Below, in pieces: positions 23,451 to 27,143 of a stretch of DNA of 27,143 bases; the first letter of the stretch is position 1; every line of letters begins with the position of its first letter. The translations under genes and the position numbers were made by a program. The stretch is from contig DYNG01000001.1 of assembly GCA_020721165.1 (NCBI GenBank), positions 1-27,143 on the forward strand, read 5' to 3'. A model generated the notes under the pieces. That model worked only from the letters and a program-made list of their open reading frames with translations, did no database searches and was not told the DNA's origin. Source of the stretch: Desulfocapsa sulfexigens. GTDB taxonomy: Bacteria; Desulfobacterota; Desulfobulbia; Desulfobulbales; Desulfocapsaceae.

Positions 23451-24644
23451 ATGAATACTGTTCTTGTTGTTGACGATGACGAAAGTTTCTTGTTGAATCT
23501 CATTGAAGGTTTCAAATCCTATCAGGATCAATTCAGCATCATGACGGCCAGCAATGGTGAAGAAGCCGTCACCATTCTTGACCAGCACGAAATCCATCTG
23601 GTTCTGACCGACCTGAAAATGCCAGTCATGGACGGATTCGCCCTGGTCGCCCACCTCAGCGCCAATCATGCCGCCATTCCGGTCATTGTCATGACGGCCT
23701 TTGGCACTCCGGAGATGGAAGATTCTCTCAAGGAGATCGGGGCTTTTCAGTATATCGAAAAACCCATTGACTTCAATGTATTGGTTTCAAAGATTCTCAA
23801 AGGCCTGGAAAGCCGCTCTAAAGGGCTCATTAGTGGGGTCTCACTGAGTTCCTTTGTGCAGCTGCTGGAACTTGACAAAAAAACCTGCACCATCACGGCC
23901 CATGCAGAAAAAAGACAGGGTAATCTGTATTTCAAAAACGGCGAGCTCATGGATGCCAACGCTGGAGATCTTACTGGAATTGATGCCGCCTTCGAAATTT
24001 TCAGCTGGGAGAATGTGGGAATCCTCCTGACCAACTCCTGCCCCATCAGCGAGCAAAAAATCCATGAGTCTCTCGGCTTTATTCTTCTGGAGGGAAGTCG
24101 GCGACAGGACGAGCGAGAATCTCCCGATAGTGCCCCAGCCACAATGGCCAGTCCGGATGCGCCCTTAGGCTCGATTGATCTGGCTGGATTAGAGCTGGGC
24201 CTGGACGATTTTCTTGCGGAAGAGGCTCCTCCGCTGCACGCAAATCCTCCCACACCATCTCCACACACGCCAACGGCCGCACCACCCTCAGCCCATGCCT
24301 CCAATCCCATTCTCACACAATTTATCAGTATGCTGGAGGCAATGCCCGAAATCAGTCATTCCATCCTCATTTCCAAAGAGGGAAATATTCTTCACAGCAC
24401 CAAAACCGGCACTGAGCAGGTGACAAACTTTATCACCTATCTCTCGGTGGTCAGCCAACAGCTGCAAATGGCAATGGGAACCGGAGATTCCCAATATACC
24501 CTGCTCTCGTTGGAAAATGGTCAGAAAATTCTCGCTCTTTGCGGGAAAGAGGTCATTGTTGCGCTGGAAATTGGAAGTTCTGTCATTCCGGGACCCATTG
24601 CTGCCGGATTACGACCAGTATTAAGCAGGATCAGCTTGCAGTAG
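23451..24644 (+). CDS. Receiver-DUF4388-roadblock response regulator
   Basis: The 397-residue protein begins with a receiver domain. The acidic pocket is VLVVDDDES, the phosphorylated Asp54 is in LVLTDLKMPVMDGF, and the conserved Thr and Lys are in VIVMTAFG and IEKP. DUF4388, a PatA-like domain, follows at about 125-230 (LISGVSLSSFVQLLELDKKT, NLYFKNGELMDANAGDLTGI). After a Pro/Ala-rich linker comes a roadblock/LC7-like domain (about 290-397), with ILISKEGNILHSTKT and LLSLENGQKILALCGKE. There is no DNA-binding domain, so output is probably through protein partners. The frame is open from 23268, but ATG 23451 is right: AGGAG lies 6 nt before it and the receiver starts there. It follows its presumed kinase and precedes a second roadblock gene by 71 nt. 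Confidence 0.9.
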   Translation: MNTVLVVDDDESFLLNLIEGFKSYQDQFSIMTASNGEEAVTILDQHEIHLVLTDLKMPVMDGFALVAHLSANHAAIPVIVMTAFGTPEMEDSLKEIGAFQYIEKPIDFNVLVSKILKGLESRSKGLISGVSLSSFVQLLELDKKTCTITAHAEKRQGNLYFKNGELMDANAGDLTGIDAAFEIFSWENVGILLTNSCPISEQKIHESLGFILLEGSRRQDERESPDSAPATMASPDAPLGSIDLAGLELGLDDFLAEEAPPLHANPPTPSPHTPTAAPPSAHASNPILTQFISMLEAMPEISHSILISKEGNILHSTKTGTEQVTNFITYLSVVSQQLQMAMGTGDSQYTLLSLENGQKILALCGKEVIVALEIGSSVIPGPIAAGLRPVLSRISLQ

Positions 24645-24715
24645 GCACAAGCCCCCTTCTCTCAAAATGTCCTCAACTCCCAGCAGCAGGACGCAGATCA
24701 TAAAGGAAACACGCC

Positions 24716-25387
24716 ATGGACTCACTCCTCAAGGAAATCAATATGCTTCCCGGAGTTTTTGGTTGTTTTGTTTATACCGGTCATCAAGAATTGGCAGGAG
24801 CAAAACTTCCCCCTATTTTCAAGGAAAACACCATCGCGACCATGGGTAATCTTCTCACCCGCACCCTCAAAATGGCCACCATGGCCGATCTGCATTTAGC
24901 GGGGCTCGAATTTAAATTTGATGTTTCTTTGCTGATGGTAAAACCTCTGGAAGATGGTTCCATCCTGGTCATGGTGTGCGAGCCTGCCGTTAATAAGTCT
25001 TTGATCAATATGACCCTCGGCATGTTGGTCGCTGATATTCAGGCCGCCATCAACAAAGGGCCTGTACAGGCGCAAATAGCGCCCTCACCGGCGGCACAAC
25101 CAGCGACACCAGCTGCGGCTGCTCCCCCCGCCCCGGAAGCGCCCCAAAAACGGGAAGCTGACATTGATGCGACTCTGGCGCCGGTCCTGGAGAAAATAAA
25201 GGATGCCTTGGCGTACTCCATTGGCCCAATTGCCGGACAAACCTTGCGAGAATCCATCGAAACCTGGGCCCAACAAGGCCCGACCACCAAAAAAGAGCTA
25301 CCTGGACTGGCGGCGCTGTTGTGCAAAGAGATCAATGACAAAGATCTGGAAAAAGAATTTATGGAACAGATAAAACCTCTTTTCTGA
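24716..25387 (+). CDS. Roadblock/LC7-like protein with Pro/Ala linker and helical C-terminus
   Basis: The 223-residue protein has an N-terminal roadblock-like domain (about 1-115). It opens with MDSLLKEINMLPGVFGCFVY and contains FKFDVSLLMVKPLEDGSILV and MVCEPAVNKSLINMTLG. A Pro/Ala-rich linker (about 120-148, PAAQPATPAAAAPPAPEAPQ) leads to a helical C-terminal domain (LEKIKDALAYSIGPIAGQTL, LPGLAALLCKEINDKDLEKE), like the small domain seen after some bacterial roadblock domains. Bacterial roadblock proteins of the MglB type act on Ras-like GTPases in polarity and motility systems. This one may dimerise with the roadblock domain of the upstream response regulator. ATG 24716 has AAGGAAA about 8 nt upstream. 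It is the last gene of the kinase cluster and converges with the radical SAM gene 23 nt beyond its stop. Confidence 0.82.
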   Translation: MDSLLKEINMLPGVFGCFVYTGHQELAGAKLPPIFKENTIATMGNLLTRTLKMATMADLHLAGLEFKFDVSLLMVKPLEDGSILVMVCEPAVNKSLINMTLGMLVADIQAAINKGPVQAQIAPSPAAQPATPAAAAPPAPEAPQKREADIDATLAPVLEKIKDALAYSIGPIAGQTLRESIETWAQQGPTTKKELPGLAALLCKEINDKDLEKEFMEQIKPLF

Positions 25388-25410
25388 TTCTGTATCTCGC
25401 TTGCCAAGAT

Positions 25411-27143
25411 TCAACCTAAATCCTCGCCCTGCCCACCAGTTCTCACAGCAACAGCAGGAATCCCCTCCAGCACGATAATTTGCTGGAGACGATGAATAGT
25501 GTGTTCCCGTTCCGGTAAAAAAACAAGTACTGCCGACTGCCCGCTACAACGAAGACCCAATTCGGCAAGACACTCCCTTGAGAAGCGCAGGAATAAACCC
25601 TGGCGAAAAAGTCGTTTTGTACGGCCCTGCTCACTACAGGCAAACGATCCTGCCCCCCCCTCTGCTATTCCGTGCCGATACGCTTGAGTTTTGATCGCCT
25701 GCGGTTGTTCTTCCGTTCGCTCCACCTGGAGAAAGGATGGTAAAAAACGATGTCCGCACCGTAACCAGTCATAACGCAGAATCTCTAACAACAGGCGACT
25801 ATCCCCTCTCTTTACCACCTGTTGGTACAGCAGTCTCCCCATCAACTCCTGCGTAGCCGCCAGAGCGAAAAAATTTTCCTGCTGGCAGCAATACGCCAAT
25901 TCTTGAAAAAAGGAAAAAACATCTTCTCCTTTTCGCCGCAGATACTCCCAAAATGATGGAAAATAGCGATTGTTCACAAATTTTTCCACACATTCACACA
26001 ACCAGTAAAGCTCTCGCAGGGTGGCATGGTCCAACCATTGATTGGCCATAACGGCATAGGGAGGCCGACTGCAGCTCACAAACTGCCACAATGCGGCATC
26101 ACGACTGAGCGCTGTTCCCGGGAGAAGCTTCAGGAGTCCCATCTGTAAATAATGAGCCCCGGTGGCAAAAAGATCGGCAAAAGAATGAGCAAAGCTCTCT
26201 TTCGTTTCAAAGGGAAGACCAAGGATAAGATCGGCATGAAGATGAATGGAACCAATCTGGGCCAATCTTTTGATCGTGTGGAGAACGACCTGACTGACCG
26301 TTGACCGCCGGACCGCTTTCAAGGTCGGGGGATGGGTGGACTGCACCCCTATTTCAAACTGGAAACGACCAGCCGGGACAGTTTGCAGAAAAGCAAACAT
26401 TTCTTCAGTGAAATTGACTGGACTGATTTCAAAATGAAAAAGGGTATCTCCCGGTCGCTCCAGAAGAAACTGCCAGATGGCCAGTGCCCGTTCGGGACGG
26501 TCATTAAAAGTGCGGTCAACAAAACGAAGGGTCGCCGGCTGGTGATCAAGAATCTGGGCAAGCTCCCGCTTCACCAGGGCCAGTTCTTTATGCACCACTC
26601 CATGATCCGCCGAAGAAAGGCAATAGGAACAGGAAAAAGGACAACCGCGCGAACTTTCGTAATAAATGCAGCGATTATGCAGATGAGTACTGAAATCGGC
26701 CTCTCGATACGGCGACACCAGAAGGCCCTTCTGCGCGCTTCCACCCTGGAGAAAACGCCCCTCATAGTAAGGGGCCAGCCTCCTATTTTCCAGATCCCGA
26801 TAAAAGGAGGCCCCCACCGCCTCCATCTCCCCGCTGACCACCGTACAGTGGGACAACAAGGGATTTTCCCTGATTACCAAAGCCTGAGGCCCACCCACCA
26901 CAAATCCACAGTCGGGACGACAGATTTTCAGGTCATGGATAAGCTGTTCTATTCGATCAGAATTCCAGATTGCAGCCGAAAAAAAGATATAATCAGGACT
27001 TCCCGCGCTCAGTCGCAACAATGTTTCATAATAGGAATCATTGATTGTCCATTGACACACTTCTACTGTGACTGAAGGGCAATGGCGCTCCAACTCATTG
27101 CGAACATGAAAAACGGCCAGGCTGGAATGGGTAAAACGGGCAT
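25411..27143 (-). CDS. B12-binding radical SAM protein, 5' end beyond the window
   Basis: The frame is open to the window edge, and residues before the TTG at 27093 (ARFTHSSLAVFHVRNE) match the start of B12-binding radical SAM proteins, so the gene is truncated by the window. The visible part is about 577 residues. The N-terminal cobalamin-binding-like domain contains DYIFFSAAIWNSDRIEQLI and CGFVVGGPQALV. The radical SAM core has the [4Fe-4S] motif CPFSCSYC in YYESSRGCPFSCSYCLSS, followed by HFEISPVNFTEEMFAFLQT and EIGVQSTHPPTLKAVRR, all typical. The C-terminal region resembles DUF4080 (DYIFF family relatives). Relatives methylate or otherwise modify substrates at unreactive carbons; the substrate here is unknown. 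Its neighbour is the convergent roadblock gene. Confidence 0.88.
   Translation of the reverse strand, partial: ARFTHSSLAVFHVRNELERHCPSVTVEVCQWTINDSYYETLLRLSAGSPDYIFFSAAIWNSDRIEQLIHDLKICRPDCGFVVGGPQALVIRENPLLSHCTVVSGEMEAVGASFYRDLENRRLAPYYEGRFLQGGSAQKGLLVSPYREADFSTHLHNRCIYYESSRGCPFSCSYCLSSADHGVVHKELALVKRELAQILDHQPATLRFVDRTFNDRPERALAIWQFLLERPGDTLFHFEISPVNFTEEMFAFLQTVPAGRFQFEIGVQSTHPPTLKAVRRSTVSQVVLHTIKRLAQIGSIHLHADLILGLPFETKESFAHSFADLFATGAHYLQMGLLKLLPGTALSRDAALWQFVSCSRPPYAVMANQWLDHATLRELYWLCECVEKFVNNRYFPSFWEYLRRKGEDVFSFFQELAYCCQQENFFALAATQELMGRLLYQQVVKRGDSRLLLEILRYDWLRCGHRFLPSFLQVERTEEQPQAIKTQAYRHGIAEGGAGSFACSEQGRTKRLFRQGLFLRFSRECLAELGLRCSGQSAVLVFLPEREHTIHRLQQIIVLEGIPAVAVRTGGQGEDLG

Overview
The window looks like ordinary chromosome from a Gram-negative, c-type-cytochrome-making anaerobe. 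I infer a member of Desulfobacterota, probably near the Desulfobulbales. The reasons are a CcsA/HemX-type assembly protein next to hemA and a Met8-type siroheme enzyme, a periplasmic diheme cytochrome c, DUF4388 and roadblock signalling proteins, a B12-binding radical SAM protein and type IV pilus PilC. No search was run, so taxonomy is inference. I see no phage, IS element, CRISPR array, rRNA or tRNA.

Layout. 1-1.5 kb (+): the 3' part of pilC, two hairpins, and an IHF/HU-family gene. 1.6-5.8 kb (-): a compact tetrapyrrole/cytochrome-assembly cluster, transcribed methyltransferase > precorrin-2 dehydrogenase > ccsA > hemA > unknown gene. 5.9-6.8 kb (-): a tiny exported Cys-containing protein with its own consensus promoter and terminator, and a TlpA-like thioredoxin. 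7.2-9.1 kb (+): a SurA-like chaperone/isomerase and RecO. 9.1-11.4 kb (-): biotin-protein ligase, a biotinyl-like domain protein without an obvious biotinylation lysine, and a membrane-anchored FxLYD-like protein. 11.7-17.9 kb (-): a diheme cytochrome, a primase-helicase-like protein whose TOPRIM motifs look degenerate, and a 1121-residue HEAT-like/cyclic-nucleotide-binding/PilZ protein. 18.2-20.6 kb (-): maf, a FabL-type enoyl-ACP reductase and a DUF362 protein. 20.7-21.1 kb: an AT-rich gap bounded by an intrinsic terminator with no obvious gene to serve. 21.1-25.4 kb (+): a membrane histidine kinase, a receiver-DUF4388-roadblock protein and a second roadblock protein. 25.4 kb to the end (-): a B12-binding radical SAM protein cut by the window edge.

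How the genes work together. The hemA cluster makes tetrapyrrole precursors and siroheme and assembles c-type cytochromes, which fits the cytochrome and thioredoxin genes nearby. The kinase, receiver-roadblock and roadblock genes look like one signalling unit. In bacteria roadblock proteins often regulate small Ras-like GTPases, but no GTPase gene lies in this window. The large PilZ protein and PilC could both bear on c-di-GMP and surface behaviour, but nothing in the sequence ties them together directly.

The least ordinary items are the degenerate-TOPRIM helicase beside the HEAT/CNB/PilZ protein, the two-roadblock kinase cluster, and the orphan terminator at 20.7 kb. None is proven to be a new system.
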